Source: Buchnera aphidicola str. Ua (Uroleucon ambrosiae)
GTDB lineage: Bacteria > Pseudomonadota > Gammaproteobacteria > Enterobacterales > Enterobacteriaceae
Direction of reading: 5' to 3'
Length of the DNA: 64,000 nt
NCBI RefSeq assembly: GCF_000225465.1
Contig: NC_017259.1
Span: 434,001 to 498,000, forward strand
The notes under the pieces are model-generated. The model searched no databases and had not been told where the DNA came from. It was given only the letters and a program-made list of their open reading frames with translations. Within the stretch, counting starts at the first letter, position 1. Each line of letters begins with the position of its first letter. The translations under genes were made by a program, and so were the position numbers. Shown piece by piece: positions 1 through 10,408 of this stretch.

Positions 1-1014
1 GATAGAAAAAAAATTGCATTATTTTGCAATGTACCAGTAAATGCAGTCATATCTTTAAAAGATGTAAGTTCTATTTATCAAATTCCGCAATTATTAAAAC
101 ATCAAAAATTAGATGATTACATCTGTAAATATTTTCACTTAAATGTTCCTGAAGCAAATTTAAAAAAATGGGAACAAGTTATTCATGAAGAAAAAAATTA
201 TAATCAAACTATTATTATTGGAATTATTGGAAAATATATAAAATTACCTGATGCATATAAATCCGTAATAGAAGCTCTGAAACATGCAGGTTGTAAAAAT
301 AAAATTAAGGTTTACATTAAATTAATTAGCTCTAATGATATAGATAAAAAAAACATTAAATTATTAAACAATCTCAATGGTATTTTAATACCTGGTGGTT
401 TTGGTGATCGAGGTATTAAAGGAAAATTATTATCTATAAAATATGCAAGAGAAAATAATATTCCATATTTCGGTATTTGTTTAGGTATGCAAATAGCTAT
501 TATTGAATTTGCACAAAATGTTATTGGAATAAAAGAAGCAAATTCAACAGAATTTGATTCTAAATGCACGTATCCTCTCATTGATTTAATACAAAATTGC
601 AATAAAGATGTACAAACATTACATAATAAAGAAAATAAAAAAATCAATTTAGGCGGTACTATGAGATTAGGTAGTCAAGCTTGTAAATTAAGCATTAATA
701 GTTTATCTCATAAATTATACAATCAAGATATCATTATAGAAAGACATAGACATCGATATGAAGTTAATAATCTTTTATTAAAAAACATAGAAACTTCAGG
801 ATTAAAAGTTACAGGACGTTCTCAAAAAAATAATATAGTAGAAATTATAGAAATATCTAACCATCCATGGTTTTTAGCTTGTCAATTTCATCCAGAATTT
901 ACTTCTACACCACATAAAGGACATCCATTGTTTATAGATTTTATTAAATCAGCAGGAAAGAATAAAAAAAATTTATTTAAATATATTGAGGTTAAAATAT
1001 GTCTAAAATTATAA
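1..1014 (+). CDS. pyrG: CTP synthase, C-terminal part (5' end outside window)
   Basis: CTP synthase makes CTP from UTP, ATP and glutamine in the cytoplasm. The reading frame is open from base 1, so the start lies upstream. The 337 visible residues cover the end of the synthetase domain and the whole class I glutamine amidotransferase domain. The nucleophile elbow GICLGMQ has its Cys codon at 478-480, and the FHPEF motif near 886-900 carries the catalytic His and Glu. The PGGFGDRG oxyanion segment lies just before the Cys. E. coli PyrG is 545 residues (known), so about 200 residues are missing. The 3' end overlaps eno by 16 bases, and pyrG-eno is also the E. coli order, so the two are probably co-transcribed. 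Confidence 0.97.
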   Translation, partial: DRKKIALFCNVPVNAVISLKDVSSIYQIPQLLKHQKLDDYICKYFHLNVPEANLKKWEQVIHEEKNYNQTIIIGIIGKYIKLPDAYKSVIEALKHAGCKNKIKVYIKLISSNDIDKKNIKLLNNLNGILIPGGFGDRGIKGKLLSIKYARENNIPYFGICLGMQIAIIEFAQNVIGIKEANSTEFDSKCTYPLIDLIQNCNKDVQTLHNKENKKINLGGTMRLGSQACKLSINSLSHKLYNQDIIIERHRHRYEVNNLLLKNIETSGLKVTGRSQKNNIVEIIEISNHPWFLACQFHPEFTSTPHKGHPLFIDFIKSAGKNKKNLFKYIEVKICLKL

Positions 1015-2303
1015 AAATTATTGCACGTGAAATTATAGATTCTCGAGGAAACCCTACTATCGAATCTGAAGTACATTTAGAAGATGGTTCTATAGGATTA
1101 GCTTCTTCTCCTTCTGGAGCTTCTACAGGTTCATTAGAAGCTATAGAATTAAGAGATAATGATAAAGATAGATTCATGGGAAAAGGAGTAAAAAAAGCAG
1201 TAACGCTTATCAATAAAGAAATATCTACAGCATTGCACAACAAGAATGCCAAAAATCAAAGTGATATTGATTATACTATGATTCATTTAGATGGAACATC
1301 AAATAAATCTAAACTAGGTGCAAATGCAATTTTATCTGTATCTTTAGCTGTTGCGAAAGCTGCTGCTGTATCTAAAAAAATACCATTATATCAACATATT
1401 GCAGACATTAATGGTACCCCAAATATATTTTCTATGCCTCTTCCAATGATTAATATTATTAATGGAGGAAAGCATGCTGATAATAATATTGATATACAAG
1501 AATTTATGATTCAACCAATTGGTGCTAAAACAATTAAAGAAGCTATACGTATAGGATGTGAAATATTTCATACTTTAGGTGCTTTGCTAAAAGAAAAAAA
1601 AATGAGTACTACAGTAGGAGATGAAGGAGGATACGCTCCAAATTTAAAATCTAATGAAGAAGCTTTAAACATAATTAACGAAGCCATATTCAGAACTAAA
1701 TATCAATTAGGAAAAGATATCCGATTAGCAATAGATTGTGCAGCTTCAGAATTATATAATAAAAAAAACAAAAAATATGAATTAAAAGGAGAAAATATTT
1801 CTTTTACTTCACAAGAATTTACTCATTACTTAGAAAAGTTATCTAATAAATACCCTATAATTTCAATTGAAGATGGACAAGATGAATCTGATTGGAAAGG
1901 TTTTTTATATCAAACAAAAAAACTAGGTCATAAAATACAATTAGTTGGAGACGATTTATTTGTTACAAATTCTAACCTGTTAAAAAAAGGTATTCAATTA
2001 GGTGTCGCAAATTCTATTTTAATTAAATTAAACCAAATTGGTACATTAACAGAAACAATAGAAGCAATAAAAATAGCTAAAAAAGCAAATTATAACGTTA
2101 TTATTTCTCATCGCTCAGGTGAAACAGAAGATTGTTCTATAGCAGATTTATCTGTAGGAACATCATCAGGTCAAATTAAAACAGGTTCTGTAAGTCGTTC
2201 TGATAGAACTGTGAAATATAATCAACTAATTAGAATAGAAGAAAAGTTAGGCGTGAAAAATGCTCCTTTTCATGGCTTAAGAGAAATTATATCTGCATTT
2301 TAA
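999..2303 (+). CDS. eno: Enolase (phosphopyruvate hydratase)
   Basis: Glycolytic enzyme converting 2-phosphoglycerate to phosphoenolpyruvate; in E. coli it is also part of the RNA degradosome. At 434 residues it matches the usual 432. The SGASTG loop is near residue 42. GDEGGYAP at about 207 holds the catalytic Glu209, and the LIKLNQIGT strand holds the catalytic Lys343. Metal-binding acidic residues occur in [15 protein letters not shown] and GDDLF, and the signature SHRSGETED is intact. The ATG at 999 has a GAGG ribosome site about 8 bases upstream, inside the end of pyrG. A GC-containing hairpin follows at 2334. Confidence 0.98.
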   Translation: MSKIIKIIAREIIDSRGNPTIESEVHLEDGSIGLASSPSGASTGSLEAIELRDNDKDRFMGKGVKKAVTLINKEISTALHNKNAKNQSDIDYTMIHLDGTSNKSKLGANAILSVSLAVAKAAAVSKKIPLYQHIADINGTPNIFSMPLPMINIINGGKHADNNIDIQEFMIQPIGAKTIKEAIRIGCEIFHTLGALLKEKKMSTTVGDEGGYAPNLKSNEEALNIINEAIFRTKYQLGKDIRLAIDCAASELYNKKNKKYELKGENISFTSQEFTHYLEKLSNKYPIISIEDGQDESDWKGFLYQTKKLGHKIQLVGDDLFVTNSNLLKKGIQLGVANSILIKLNQIGTLTETIEAIKIAKKANYNVIISHRSGETEDCSIADLSVGTSSGQIKTGSVSRSDRTVKYNQLIRIEEKLGVKNAPFHGLREIISAF

Positions 2304-2333
2304 AATTTTTAAAATTATATTATAAAAGAGATT

Positions 2334-2362
2334 CAGGTATTTTAAAAATATGCCTGTTTCTT
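2334..2362 (+). terminator. Probable intrinsic terminator after eno
   Basis: The 7-bp stem CAGGTAT/ATGCCTG (2334-2340 with 2350-2356, one G-U pair) is followed by TTTCTT. It lies 30 bases past the eno stop, where the plus-strand genes end and the convergent minus-strand nlpD follows. It is one of few GC-bearing hairpins in the intergenic DNA. The T tract is short and interrupted, so strength is uncertain. Confidence 0.55.
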
Positions 2363-2520
2363 ATTAAAAAAACATATATCTTATACCAAATATATTATTA
2401 TATTGAATAATAAATTTTAAAATTGACATAAGTTTAAAAAATACCATTGATTATAAAAATATAAATTTAAATAAATATTAAATAAAATATTAATATAAAA
2501 AAATGAATTTTTAAATAGAT

Positions 2521-3477
2521 TTAAGGTAATACAGTTAACGGGTTAATTGATTCTCCTTGATAACGTATTTCAAAATAAAGTCGTGCTATTTTTTTTTTCG
2601 GAGATAAACCCATAGTTGCAATTTTTTGTTTTGCATATACTTTATCTTTTTTCTTTACTAAAATTAAATCATTAAAAGCATAAATACTAAAATAATTTTT
2701 ATTATTTTTAATAATTATTAATCGACCATATTTTTTAAAACAATCGATAACACACACAACTTCTCCTGCAGCTGCAGCAAATACTGATTGTCCTTTAACA
2801 CCAGAAATTTCTATTTTTTTATTACTACTTAATACAGAATTATAAACATTTTGCATCTTTTTTTTAATAACAGGCCAATACCAAATATGAGAAAATTTCA
2901 AATTTTTTTTATGAAAAAATTCATTATTATTTTTTAATTTTTTACTAAAACACAAATATATTTTATTAAATTGTATATTGCTTTTAAATAAATTTAAAAT
3001 ATGTGATGCATCTTTAAAGATAGTCTTACAAGATATATATTTTTTTGTATTAAAAATATAACAATTATTTTTATTAATTTTAAAATCTCCTATCCATATT
3101 TTTTGTCCTATAATTATTTTATTAGGTTTTTTAATTAAATTAAATTTAGATAATTCATGATAATTATGATTAGACTTTTTAGCAATAGAATATAAAGTAT
3201 CTTTTGATTTGACAATATAAAATATTTTAAATATATTTTGATTTAGAATACCAATAAAATTTTTATTCTTAATAAGAATATTATCTTTAATAGAAAAAAA
3301 ATTTTTATCTAACCTTAAAAAGTGAAAAATTTCATTTTTTTTATAAAATATAAACTTTTTTGTATTTTTTTTTTTAAAATCAAAATCAGAATAATTTCTT
3401 TGATGAATAGATAATCCAAACGCAAAAATATGATAAAAAAATAACAAAAAAAAGCAAAAAAATAATTTTACTTGCAT
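2521..3477 (-). CDS. nlpD: NlpD-like LysM/LytM-domain cell-division amidase activator
   Basis: NlpD activates the periplasmic amidase AmiC at the division septum in E. coli (known). This protein has a hydrophobic N-terminal segment, a LysM domain in mid-protein (YIVKSKDTLYSIAKKS) and a C-terminal LytM/M23-like domain ending EIRYQGESINPLTVLP. The ATG at 3477 is preferred over an upstream GTG at 3507 because it has a GGA about 9 bases upstream and starts directly with the signal-like segment. No lipobox cysteine is seen, although E. coli NlpD is a lipoprotein. The two LytM positions that are His in E. coli NlpD (YAHND, RLHFEIRY, from memory) are Phe and Tyr here. It is last in a minus-strand ftsB-ispD-ispF-nlpD group that follows E. 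coli synteny with surE, pcm and truD removed. Confidence 0.85.
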   Translation of the reverse strand: MQVKLFFCFFLLFFYHIFAFGLSIHQRNYSDFDFKKKNTKKFIFYKKNEIFHFLRLDKNFFSIKDNILIKNKNFIGILNQNIFKIFYIVKSKDTLYSIAKKSNHNYHELSKFNLIKKPNKIIIGQKIWIGDFKINKNNCYIFNTKKYISCKTIFKDASHILNLFKSNIQFNKIYLCFSKKLKNNNEFFHKKNLKFSHIWYWPVIKKKMQNVYNSVLSSNKKIEISGVKGQSVFAAAAGEVVCVIDCFKKYGRLIIIKNNKNYFSIYAFNDLILVKKKDKVYAKQKIATMGLSPKKKIARLYFEIRYQGESINPLTVLP

Positions 3478-3555
3478 TAACTGTATCCATAGTACGTTAG
3501 TAAACACATTATTTATAATATATATTTAAAATACACACTATTTAATTTTATATTT

Positions 3556-4023
3556 TTATATAAGTAAGACTATTGCTTGACAAGCAATGCCTTCTTTTCT
3601 TCCAATACAACCTATTTTTTTAGAACTAGTTGATTTTATATTAATATTATTTATTTGAGTTTTAAGATCTAATGATAAATTAGATCTCATAAGAAATATA
3701 TAAGGTGACATTTTGGGATATTCTGTAATAATTGTAATGTCAATATTAGATATATGATAATTTTTTAATTGAATTTTATTCCAAATATTTTTTAGTAGTA
3801 TTCTACTATCAATGTTTTTATACATCTGATTGCTACTTGGGAAAAAAGTACCAATATCTCCCATTGCAGTAGCACCTAAAAGCGCATCTATTACTGTATG
3901 AATTAATACATCACCATTAGAATGTGCAATTAAACCTTGATCACAAGGTATGATAACACCACCAATAATTAATGGCTTCATGCTACCAAAAGCATGAATA
4001 TCATAACCATATCCAATTCGCAT
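3556..4023 (-). CDS. ispF: 2-C-methyl-D-erythritol 2,4-cyclodiphosphate synthase
   Basis: MEP-pathway enzyme that cyclises CDP-methylerythritol 2-phosphate with release of CMP. The 155 residues fit the family (E. coli 159). The zinc-binding DIH near residue 8, HSNGDVLIH near 34-42, GDIGTFFP and the C-terminal [10 protein letters not shown] are all present. Only 13 bases separate it from the upstream ispD, so the two are probably translated from one message. With dxs and ispA further along the window it supplies isoprenoid precursors. Confidence 0.97.
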   Translation of the reverse strand: MRIGYGYDIHAFGSMKPLIIGGVIIPCDQGLIAHSNGDVLIHTVIDALLGATAMGDIGTFFPSSNQMYKNIDSRILLKNIWNKIQLKNYHISNIDITIITEYPKMSPYIFLMRSNLSLDLKTQINNINIKSTSSKKIGCIGRKEGIACQAIVLLI

Positions 4024-4036
4024 AAAAATTCCTTTT

Positions 4037-4750
4037 CTATTGATGTATATTAAGATTTTTTAAATAAAATTTTGCAAGAATAAGATCTTCAGGCCAAGTA
4101 ATTTTAATATTTTTACTACTTCCTAAAACAAGTAATGGCTTATATCCAAAATATTCTAATGCTGCCGCTTCATCAGTTATATTAATTTTATCATGTATGA
4201 TTTTTTTTAAACAAAATTTTAACAAATTTATTCGAAATAACTGAGGTGTTAAAGCATGCCATAAATTCTGTCTATTTAAAGTATATAAAATTTTTTTCTG
4301 TGTGCAATTACTGTATTTAATAGTATCAGATACTGGTCTTGCTAAAATAGCGCCTACTGGATTTTTTTTAATAATTGATATTAAATTTTCTAAATCTTTA
4401 TAACTTAAACATGGACGTACTGCATCATGAATTATAACCCAATCTGCATCTGTTTCAAAAACTAATCCAGATAAAACAGAATGCATTCTTTCTGTACCAC
4501 CTATGACAGATATAATTCTTAAATTAGATGATATTGCTAATTTATTAAAATAAACATCTTTTTTATTTAAACTTACAACAATACGATGTATATTAGGATG
4601 TAATAACAATGTTTTTAAAGTATGTTCAAGAATAGTACAATTTTGAATTTTAATATACTGTTTTGGTAAATTTGATTGCATTCTAGAACCTATTCCAGCA
4701 GCTGGAACAATAGCGATAATTTTTGGTTTAAACATATTAAATAAAATCAT
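4037..4750 (-). CDS. ispD: 2-C-methyl-D-erythritol 4-phosphate cytidylyltransferase
   Basis: Transfers CMP from CTP to methylerythritol phosphate, two steps before IspF. The nucleotide-binding motif PAAGIGSRM and the LPKQY Lys lie near the N-terminus. IIHDAVRPC (about residue 105) and [12 protein letters not shown] are conserved. The 237 residues compare with 236 in E. coli. A second in-frame ATG at 4735 gives a start closer to the nucleotide-binding strand; neither start has a clear ribosome site, so the N-terminus is uncertain by five residues. Confidence 0.97.
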   Translation of the reverse strand: MILFNMFKPKIIAIVPAAGIGSRMQSNLPKQYIKIQNCTILEHTLKTLLLHPNIHRIVVSLNKKDVYFNKLAISSNLRIISVIGGTERMHSVLSGLVFETDADWVIIHDAVRPCLSYKDLENLISIIKKNPVGAILARPVSDTIKYSNCTQKKILYTLNRQNLWHALTPQLFRINLLKFCLKKIIHDKINITDEAAALEYFGYKPLLVLGSSKNIKITWPEDLILAKFYLKNLNIHQ

Positions 4751-4833
4751 TTTATACTTAAAAAAATAAAAAAATCATTGATAAAAAATATCAAAATGAT
4801 TTATTGAACGTTCTTACATCAATATCATATTTT

Positions 4834-5039
4834 TTATTTTTTAATATCCATAGTATTATTTAAATTTTGAATATCTAAAATTAATTTTTTATTTTGTATA
4901 TCAATATTTTCATTATTTTTTTTTCCATAATTACTTTATTATATATTGTGATATAATCGATCAAACCATTTTTACCTAACCAAAAAGAGTATTGTAACCA
5001 AAACAATACTGATAATAGAAATATTTTAAATATCTTCAT
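4834..5039 (-). pseudogene. ftsB: Cell-division protein FtsB, frameshifted at an A9 run and shortened
   Basis: FtsB is a small membrane protein of the FtsQLB divisome complex. Read from the ATG at 5039, the first 40 codons match FtsB, with a membrane segment and the LQYSFWLGKNGLIDY signature (E. coli WLQYSLWFGKNGIHDY, from memory). At nine consecutive A on the coding strand (T9 at 4916-4924 on the plus strand) the frame breaks and a stop follows at 4881-4883. Adding one base there restores a coiled-coil-like tail to a stop at 4834-4836, giving 68 residues against 103 in E. coli. Its position between cysC and ispD matches E. coli. It may be a true pseudogene or may be rescued by slippage at the run. 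Confidence 0.75.
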
Positions 5040-5061
5040 ATTATATTCATAATCTTAAATT

Positions 5062-5676
5062 TTAACAAAAAGATATTATATTATTTTTATATAAAAGATT
5101 AATAATTTTTTTTGAATTAATGTCTAAAGAATCTGTACCATTTAAAATTATACTAGGATTATTAGGAATTTCATATTCAAATTGTACACCAGTAAAATCA
5201 GAAATTTCTCCTGTTCTAGCTTTTCGATATAATTTTTTAGGATCTCGAGATTCACAAACACTAATTGGTGTATCAACAAATACTTCTAAAAAATTTTTTA
5301 CTCCTCCTAACATATTATAAATAATTTCTCTTTGATTTCGATACGGAGAAATAACTGATACTAATGTTATCATGCCAGCATCTAACATAATCTTTACTAC
5401 TTCTCCAATGCGTCTAACATTTTCTTTTCGATCTATTACACTAAAAGTTAAATCAGAGCATAAACCAGATCTAATATTATCTCCATCTAACAAATAAGTA
5501 TGAACACCATTTTTAAACAATTGCTTTTCTAAATAGTTAGCAATACTTGATTTTCCTGACCCTGAAAGTCCAGTAAACCATATGACAATAGATTTATGTT
5601 TATTATTTTTTTCACGTTTTTGACGTGTAATTAAAGAATTATGCCAAAAAATGTTTTTTTGAATATTATCTATCAT
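5062..5676 (-). CDS. cysC: Adenylylsulfate kinase
   Basis: Phosphorylates adenylylsulfate (APS) with ATP to give PAPS, the substrate of CysH. The Walker A motif GLSGSGKS is at residues 36-43, followed by LDGDNIRSGLCSDL and FVDTPISVCESRDPKKLYRKAR, all APS-kinase signatures. Its 204 residues match E. coli CysC (201). The start has an AAGG ribosome site, and only 18 bases separate it from cysN upstream. It ends the cysDNC operon core. Confidence 0.98.
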   Translation of the reverse strand: MIDNIQKNIFWHNSLITRQKREKNNKHKSIVIWFTGLSGSGKSSIANYLEKQLFKNGVHTYLLDGDNIRSGLCSDLTFSVIDRKENVRRIGEVVKIMLDAGMITLVSVISPYRNQREIIYNMLGGVKNFLEVFVDTPISVCESRDPKKLYRKARTGEISDFTGVQFEYEIPNNPSIILNGTDSLDINSKKIINLLYKNNIISFC

Positions 5677-5694
5677 AGTTAATCAAAACCTTGT

Positions 5695-7101
5695 TTATAA
5701 AATTTTTGGTATATTCCAATGAGGAAAATATCGAGAAACTAAATCACGCAACTCTAATTCAAAATTATTTTTATGGTTATTGCAAGTAATACTATTGTTC
5801 ATTTTTAAACCTTCTACAATCATTCCAGCTCCTACGGTAATATTAGTTATTAAATCAATAAAAATCATACTACCCGTCATTCTATTTTTTTTATAACTAT
5901 CAAAAATCATAGGCTCGCTAAAAACTACTTTAATGCGACCAACACTATTTAAACCAAGAGAATTAGTTTTAATTTCTACTAAATTATTAATGTCTATTTT
6001 AAATAAAATTTCTTTTATATAAATACGTATTGTTTTTCCAGACAATTTAACATTATATGTTTTTTCTGCTAGTAACATATCATCTGTCATCCATACAATA
6101 TCAATAATAGATTCCTGAAGTGGTTTTAAAATAGAATCAACGTTTACTAAAAAATCTCCACGATTAATATCTATCTCATCTTTTAAAGTGATAGTAATTG
6201 CTTCTCCAACTTCTGCTTTTTTTAAATCTTGATTGAAAGTGATAATTCTATCAATATAAGAATTTATATTAATAGGTAAAACCTTAATAGGTTGACCAAT
6301 ATGAATTTGACCAGATACTAACATTCCAGAATATCCACGAAAATCTGAATTAGGACGATTAATATACTGTACTGGAAATCTAATTTCTTCTAAATTAGTG
6401 CTGTTATCAATTTTGATTGTTTCTAAAATATTTAATAATGTTGCACCTTTATACCAAGAAATAATATTTTTTTTAAAAACAATATTTTCACCAATTAAAG
6501 CTGATATAGGAATAAAAATAATATTTAAATTTTTAGGAAGTTTTTGAGCAAAAAGTAAAAAATTTTTTTTTATATTTACAAATATTTCTTTTTTATAATT
6601 AACTAAATCCATTTTGTTAACCGCTACAATTAAATTTTTAATACCAAGTAATGTTGAGATAAAACTATGCCGATAAGTTTGTTCTAATAATCCTTTTCTA
6701 GCATCAACTAATAAAATAGATACATCACAGTTAGAAGCACCTGTAACCATATTACGAGTATATTGTTCATGACCAGGAGTATCTGCAATAATGAATTTTC
6801 TTTTATTAGTAGAAAAATAACGATATGCTACATCAATGGTAATTCCTTGTTCACGTTCAGACTGTAATCCATCTACTATTAATGCCAGATCTATTTGCGA
6901 TCCTTGTGTTCCATGACGTTTACTATCATTTTTCAAAGAAAATAATTGATCATCATAAATTTGTTTTGTATCATGTAATAAACGACCAATTAATGTACTT
7001 TTACCATCATCTACACTACCACAGGTTAAAAATTTTAATAAAGTTTTTTTTTGATTTAAATCAAACCATTTTTGAAAATTATCTAATATATTCATATTCA
7101 T
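5695..7101 (-). CDS. cysN: Sulfate adenylyltransferase subunit 1 (GTPase)
   Basis: The GTPase subunit of ATP sulfurylase couples GTP hydrolysis to APS formation by CysD. It is an EF-Tu-like protein with G1 GSVDDGKST, the GITIDVAYRYF switch, G3 DTPGHEQY and G4 NKMD, then two beta-barrel domains ending in RYFPHW. I chose the ATG at 7101: it gives 468 residues (E. coli 475) and lies downstream of an AGGTGA ribosome site in the gap after cysD. An in-frame start at 7203 would overlap cysD by 77 bases and add residues with no family counterpart. Confidence 0.97.
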   Translation of the reverse strand: MNMNILDNFQKWFDLNQKKTLLKFLTCGSVDDGKSTLIGRLLHDTKQIYDDQLFSLKNDSKRHGTQGSQIDLALIVDGLQSEREQGITIDVAYRYFSTNKRKFIIADTPGHEQYTRNMVTGASNCDVSILLVDARKGLLEQTYRHSFISTLLGIKNLIVAVNKMDLVNYKKEIFVNIKKNFLLFAQKLPKNLNIIFIPISALIGENIVFKKNIISWYKGATLLNILETIKIDNSTNLEEIRFPVQYINRPNSDFRGYSGMLVSGQIHIGQPIKVLPININSYIDRIITFNQDLKKAEVGEAITITLKDEIDINRGDFLVNVDSILKPLQESIIDIVWMTDDMLLAEKTYNVKLSGKTIRIYIKEILFKIDINNLVEIKTNSLGLNSVGRIKVVFSEPMIFDSYKKNRMTGSMIFIDLITNITVGAGMIVEGLKMNNSITCNNHKNNFELELRDLVSRYFPHWNIPKIL

Positions 7102-7126
7102 TATTTTTAAAATCACCTTTATTTTA

Positions 7127-8035
7127 TTAAAAATAACCTTGTCTTTTTTTAAATTCCATTGAATTTTTTTGATCATAATCAATAGATCGTCCAATTCGTT
7201 CACTCGTGTTAACCATTAATGTTTCTTGAATAATCTCTTTAACATTTACTGCTTCTGATTCAATAGCACTTGTTAAAGGCCAGCAACCTAATGTACGAAA
7301 CCTAACCATTTTTTCTTGAATAATTTCATTATCTTCAATATTAATACGATCATCATCAATCATAATTAATGTTTTATTTCTTATTAAAATTGGACGCATA
7401 GCAGCAAAATAAAGAGGAACAATTTCAATATTTTCTAAAAAAATATATTGCCAAATATCTAATTCAGTCCAATTTGAAAGCGGAAAAATACGCATATTTT
7501 CTCCTGGATTAATTTTACTATTATAATTCCACCAAATTTCTGGTCGTTGTTTTTTTGGATCCCATTGATGGAACGAATCACGAAAGGAATAAATGCGTTC
7601 TTTAGAACGTGATTTTTCTTCATCACGTCTAGCCCCACCAAAAGCTGCATCAAAATTATATTGATTTATTGCTTCTTTTAATCCTTCAGTTTTCATAATA
7701 TCAGTATATTTATGCCCCCCATGTTCAAATGGATTTAAATTTAATAATTTACCTTGTGCATTCATATGAACTATTAATTCGACTTGATACGTTTCAGAAA
7801 TATAATCTCTAAAACTATACATTTCTTTGAATTTCCATCCAGTATCTATATGAAGCAAAGGAAAGGGAATAGGTCCAGGATAAAAAGCTTTTTTTGCTAA
7901 ATGCAACATTACAGAAGAATCTTTACCAATAGAATACAACATTACAGGATTTTGAAATTCTGCAACTACTTCTCTCATGATATAAATGCTTTCTGATTCT
8001 AATTGATTTAAATAAGTAATATTTTTTTTGAACAT
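7127..8035 (-). CDS. cysD: Sulfate adenylyltransferase subunit 2
   Basis: Catalytic ATP-pyrophosphatase-type subunit of ATP sulfurylase, forming APS from sulfate and ATP. The PP-motif [11 protein letters not shown] is at about residues 35-45; [18 protein letters not shown] and [15 protein letters not shown] are conserved. Starting at the ATG at 8035, which has an AAGGA ribosome site, gives exactly 302 residues, the E. coli length. An upstream start at 8062 adds nine residues without support. It ends in [10 protein letters not shown] as in the family and leads into cysN. Confidence 0.98.
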   Translation of the reverse strand: MFKKNITYLNQLESESIYIMREVVAEFQNPVMLYSIGKDSSVMLHLAKKAFYPGPIPFPLLHIDTGWKFKEMYSFRDYISETYQVELIVHMNAQGKLLNLNPFEHGGHKYTDIMKTEGLKEAINQYNFDAAFGGARRDEEKSRSKERIYSFRDSFHQWDPKKQRPEIWWNYNSKINPGENMRIFPLSNWTELDIWQYIFLENIEIVPLYFAAMRPILIRNKTLIMIDDDRINIEDNEIIQEKMVRFRTLGCWPLTSAIESEAVNVKEIIQETLMVNTSERIGRSIDYDQKNSMEFKKRQGYF

Positions 8036-8081
8036 GATGTTTCCTTGAATGAGTATAATCAAAAAAAAATTGTTATTAGTA

Positions 8082-9467
8082 TTATTTTATATCATTTTGA
8101 AACCATGATAATGTTTTATGTAAATTAACGACGTCTCCAATAATTAATAATGAAGGAGTCATAGCAAAGTTAATGATTGTTTGAATATTCTCAAGAGAAC
8201 TAATAAACACTTTTTGATGAACAGTAGTACCTTGTTCAATAATAGCTATTGGAGTAGATTTTAATCGTCCAAATGAAATGAGTTTTTTAGATATATCGAT
8301 AGCTTTTAAAGTACCCATATATATTACTAAAGTATAAGAAGAATCACATAAAATTGACCAATTATTTATAAAACCATTAGAACATTGATGTCCTGTAATA
8401 AATATAACACCTTGTGAATACTTACGATGTGTTAATGGTATGCCAGAGTAAGCTGAAACACCTATCGCGGCAGTAATTCCCGGAACAACTTGAAAATTAA
8501 TATTTTCTTTTTTTGCTGCTTCTATTTCTTCTCCGCCACGTGCAAAAATAAAAGGATCTCCACCTTTTAAACGTACTACTTTGTTACCTTTTTTAGCAAA
8601 ATGTATTAATAATGTAATAATTTCTTTTTGATTAATATTTTTTATACCAGCACGTTTTCCAACGCATATTAATTTAGCATCGCGACGTACTAAATCTAAC
8701 ACATCTTTAGAAACTAAGTAATCATATAATACTACATCTGCTTGTTGTAATACCTGAAGACCTCTTAAAGTTAATAAACCACTATCTCCTGGTCCAGCTC
8801 CTACTAAAATAATTTCGCCTATTTTTTTAGAAAAATTATTTTTAACTAAATTGTCTTTTAAAATAAGAATAGCTTTTTTTTGATTTCCATTAAGTATATG
8901 TTCGAGAAACATACCTTTAAACAATTTCTCCCAGAATCGGCGTCGTATTAAAAAACTAGAAAAATGTTTTTTAACAACTGCACGCCATTTACCGGCTATT
9001 TTTGCTACATCACCTAATTTGATCGGCAAAATTGCTTCAATTTTTTCACGTAATAAACGTAATAAAACTGGTGCAGTACCTCCAGAAGAAAGAGCTATAA
9101 CTATAGGAGAACGATCAATAATAGAAGGAAAAATAAAAGAACATTTTAATGTATCATCTACTACATTTAATAGTAAACAACGTTCATTACAAATTTTTGA
9201 TAAATATTCATTTAACTGAACATCATTATTAGCTGAAATTACTAAAAATATTTTTTTTAAATAAATTAAATCAAAATTATCAGATAAGAAATTAATTTTT
9301 TTTTCACTTAATAATAATTGTACTTCTGAACATATTTTTTTAGAAATAACATTAACTATTGCTCCGGCACGAAGTAATAATTTAATTTTATTGAATGCCA
9401 CTTCTCCCGCACCAATAACTAAAACATTTTTAGATTTTAAATTAACAAAAATAGGAAAATAATTCAC
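8082..9467 (-). CDS. cysG: Siroheme synthase (bifunctional CysG)
   Basis: Makes siroheme, the cofactor of sulfite reductase CysI, from uroporphyrinogen III. The N-terminal precorrin-2 dehydrogenase/ferrochelatase part has the NAD-binding VIGAGEV and NVVD motifs plus the PSIIDRSP region. The C-terminal methyltransferase starts at about residue 215 with [14 protein letters not shown] and has [13 protein letters not shown]. The 461 residues fit E. coli (457). The start codon is GTG with a GGAAAT ribosome site upstream; the residues after it (NYFPIF) align with the E. coli N-terminus (DHLPIF). In E. coli cysG sits in the nir operon, so its place beside cysD here differs and ties the cofactor to its user. 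Confidence 0.97.
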   Translation of the reverse strand: MNYFPIFVNLKSKNVLVIGAGEVAFNKIKLLLRAGAIVNVISKKICSEVQLLLSEKKINFLSDNFDLIYLKKIFLVISANNDVQLNEYLSKICNERCLLLNVVDDTLKCSFIFPSIIDRSPIVIALSSGGTAPVLLRLLREKIEAILPIKLGDVAKIAGKWRAVVKKHFSSFLIRRRFWEKLFKGMFLEHILNGNQKKAILILKDNLVKNNFSKKIGEIILVGAGPGDSGLLTLRGLQVLQQADVVLYDYLVSKDVLDLVRRDAKLICVGKRAGIKNINQKEIITLLIHFAKKGNKVVRLKGGDPFIFARGGEEIEAAKKENINFQVVPGITAAIGVSAYSGIPLTHRKYSQGVIFITGHQCSNGFINNWSILCDSSYTLVIYMGTLKAIDISKKLISFGRLKSTPIAIIEQGTTVHQKVFISSLENIQTIINFAMTPSLLIIGDVVNLHKTLSWFQNDIK

Positions 9468-9482
9468 AATTGCTTTATTTCC

Positions 9483-9501
9483 AAAAAAAAAAAAAAAAAA
9501 A
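9483..9501. repeat. Homopolymer A19 (T19 on the transcribed strand) upstream of cysG
   Basis: Nineteen consecutive A on the plus strand lie 16-34 bases before the cysG GTG start, immediately 5' of its ribosome site. On the cysG-coding strand this is a T19 tract. It is the longest single-base run I saw in the window. It may be simple drift in non-coding DNA, or it may keep the leader unstructured and variable in length. Confidence 0.85.
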
Positions 9502-9658
9502 TGATAATATATTTCTTATTAAATATTTTATATTAAATATTTTAAGGTAATAAATTATATGATTGAACTCAATTATAATATGTTTTTAATAGTAAATAAT
9601 ATAAAGTAGAAAGTGATAATGAAAATACTATCATAAAAAAATATAATATTTTAAAATA

Positions 9659-10393
9659 CTAGTTTTCATGCAAACCACATTCACGCTTTAAACCAAAAAA
9701 ACGAGTTTCTTCTTCTAACATACCAGATTGATACTTTTGTGTAGTATGTACATCACCAACAGATACATATCCCATTTTATATAGTGGATGAATATCTAAA
9801 TTATGTTGTTTTAAATATTTACTTATTGTCTGACGAGACCAATCTAATATTGGTAATATCTTAAATATTCCTTTTTGAATAGAAAGGTAAGTTAATTCAT
9901 TACGACTTTTAGATTGATCACGACGTAAACCAGAAAACCATGTTTTTACTGATAATTGATTTAAAGCAAAATTCATAGGCTTTACTTTATTAATATTATT
10001 ATACAAATTAATTCCTTTTATTCCCTGTTCCCATAATTTTCCATATCTTGCTTCTTGCCATGCAGGAGAAATTTTTGATCTAAAAACTTTTACATGTAAA
10101 TTAAATTTATTAGTTAACATATCAATAAAATGATACGTTTGTGGAAATAAATATCCAGTATCAATTAATATAATAGGAATATTAGGCTTTTGCTGAATCA
10201 TAAGATGTATTAATACTATCGATTGAATACCAAAACTTGAAGACATAATATGTGAATCAGGTAAATTTGTTAATGCCCAATTAATACGTTCTTCTGCAGA
10301 ATACTGTGATAGTAATATATTTAATTCAGATAATATCTCATTTTTTTTTTTAGAATGTAATGAATTAATATTTTTAATATTAAATATTGACAT
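9659..10393 (-). CDS. cysH: Phosphoadenylylsulfate (PAPS) reductase
   Basis: Reduces PAPS to sulfite and adenosine 3',5'-bisphosphate using thioredoxin or glutaredoxin. At 244 residues it equals the E. coli length. The [10 protein letters not shown]-loop motif is near residue 50, and the C-terminal ECGLH motif carries the redox-active Cys. The absence of the paired-cysteine iron-sulfur motifs found in APS-type reductases points to PAPS as substrate, in keeping with cysC nearby. It follows cysI by 15 bases and probably belongs to a cysJIH operon. Confidence 0.98.
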   Translation of the reverse strand: MSIFNIKNINSLHSKKKNEILSELNILLSQYSAEERINWALTNLPDSHIMSSSFGIQSIVLIHLMIQQKPNIPIILIDTGYLFPQTYHFIDMLTNKFNLHVKVFRSKISPAWQEARYGKLWEQGIKGINLYNNINKVKPMNFALNQLSVKTWFSGLRRDQSKSRNELTYLSIQKGIFKILPILDWSRQTISKYLKQHNLDIHPLYKMGYVSVGDVHTTQKYQSGMLEEETRFFGLKRECGLHEN

Positions 10394-10408
10394 TATATTT
10401 ACTCCAGA

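Noticed and set aside
312..647. Open minus-strand frame opposite pyrG
   Set aside because: It is antisense to conserved glutamine amidotransferase sequence and its translation has no motif; A/T-rich genes often leave such open frames.
7101..7203. Longer N-terminus for cysN from 7203
   Set aside because: It would overlap the well-conserved C-terminus of CysD and has no counterpart in CysN; the ATG at 7101 has a ribosome site.
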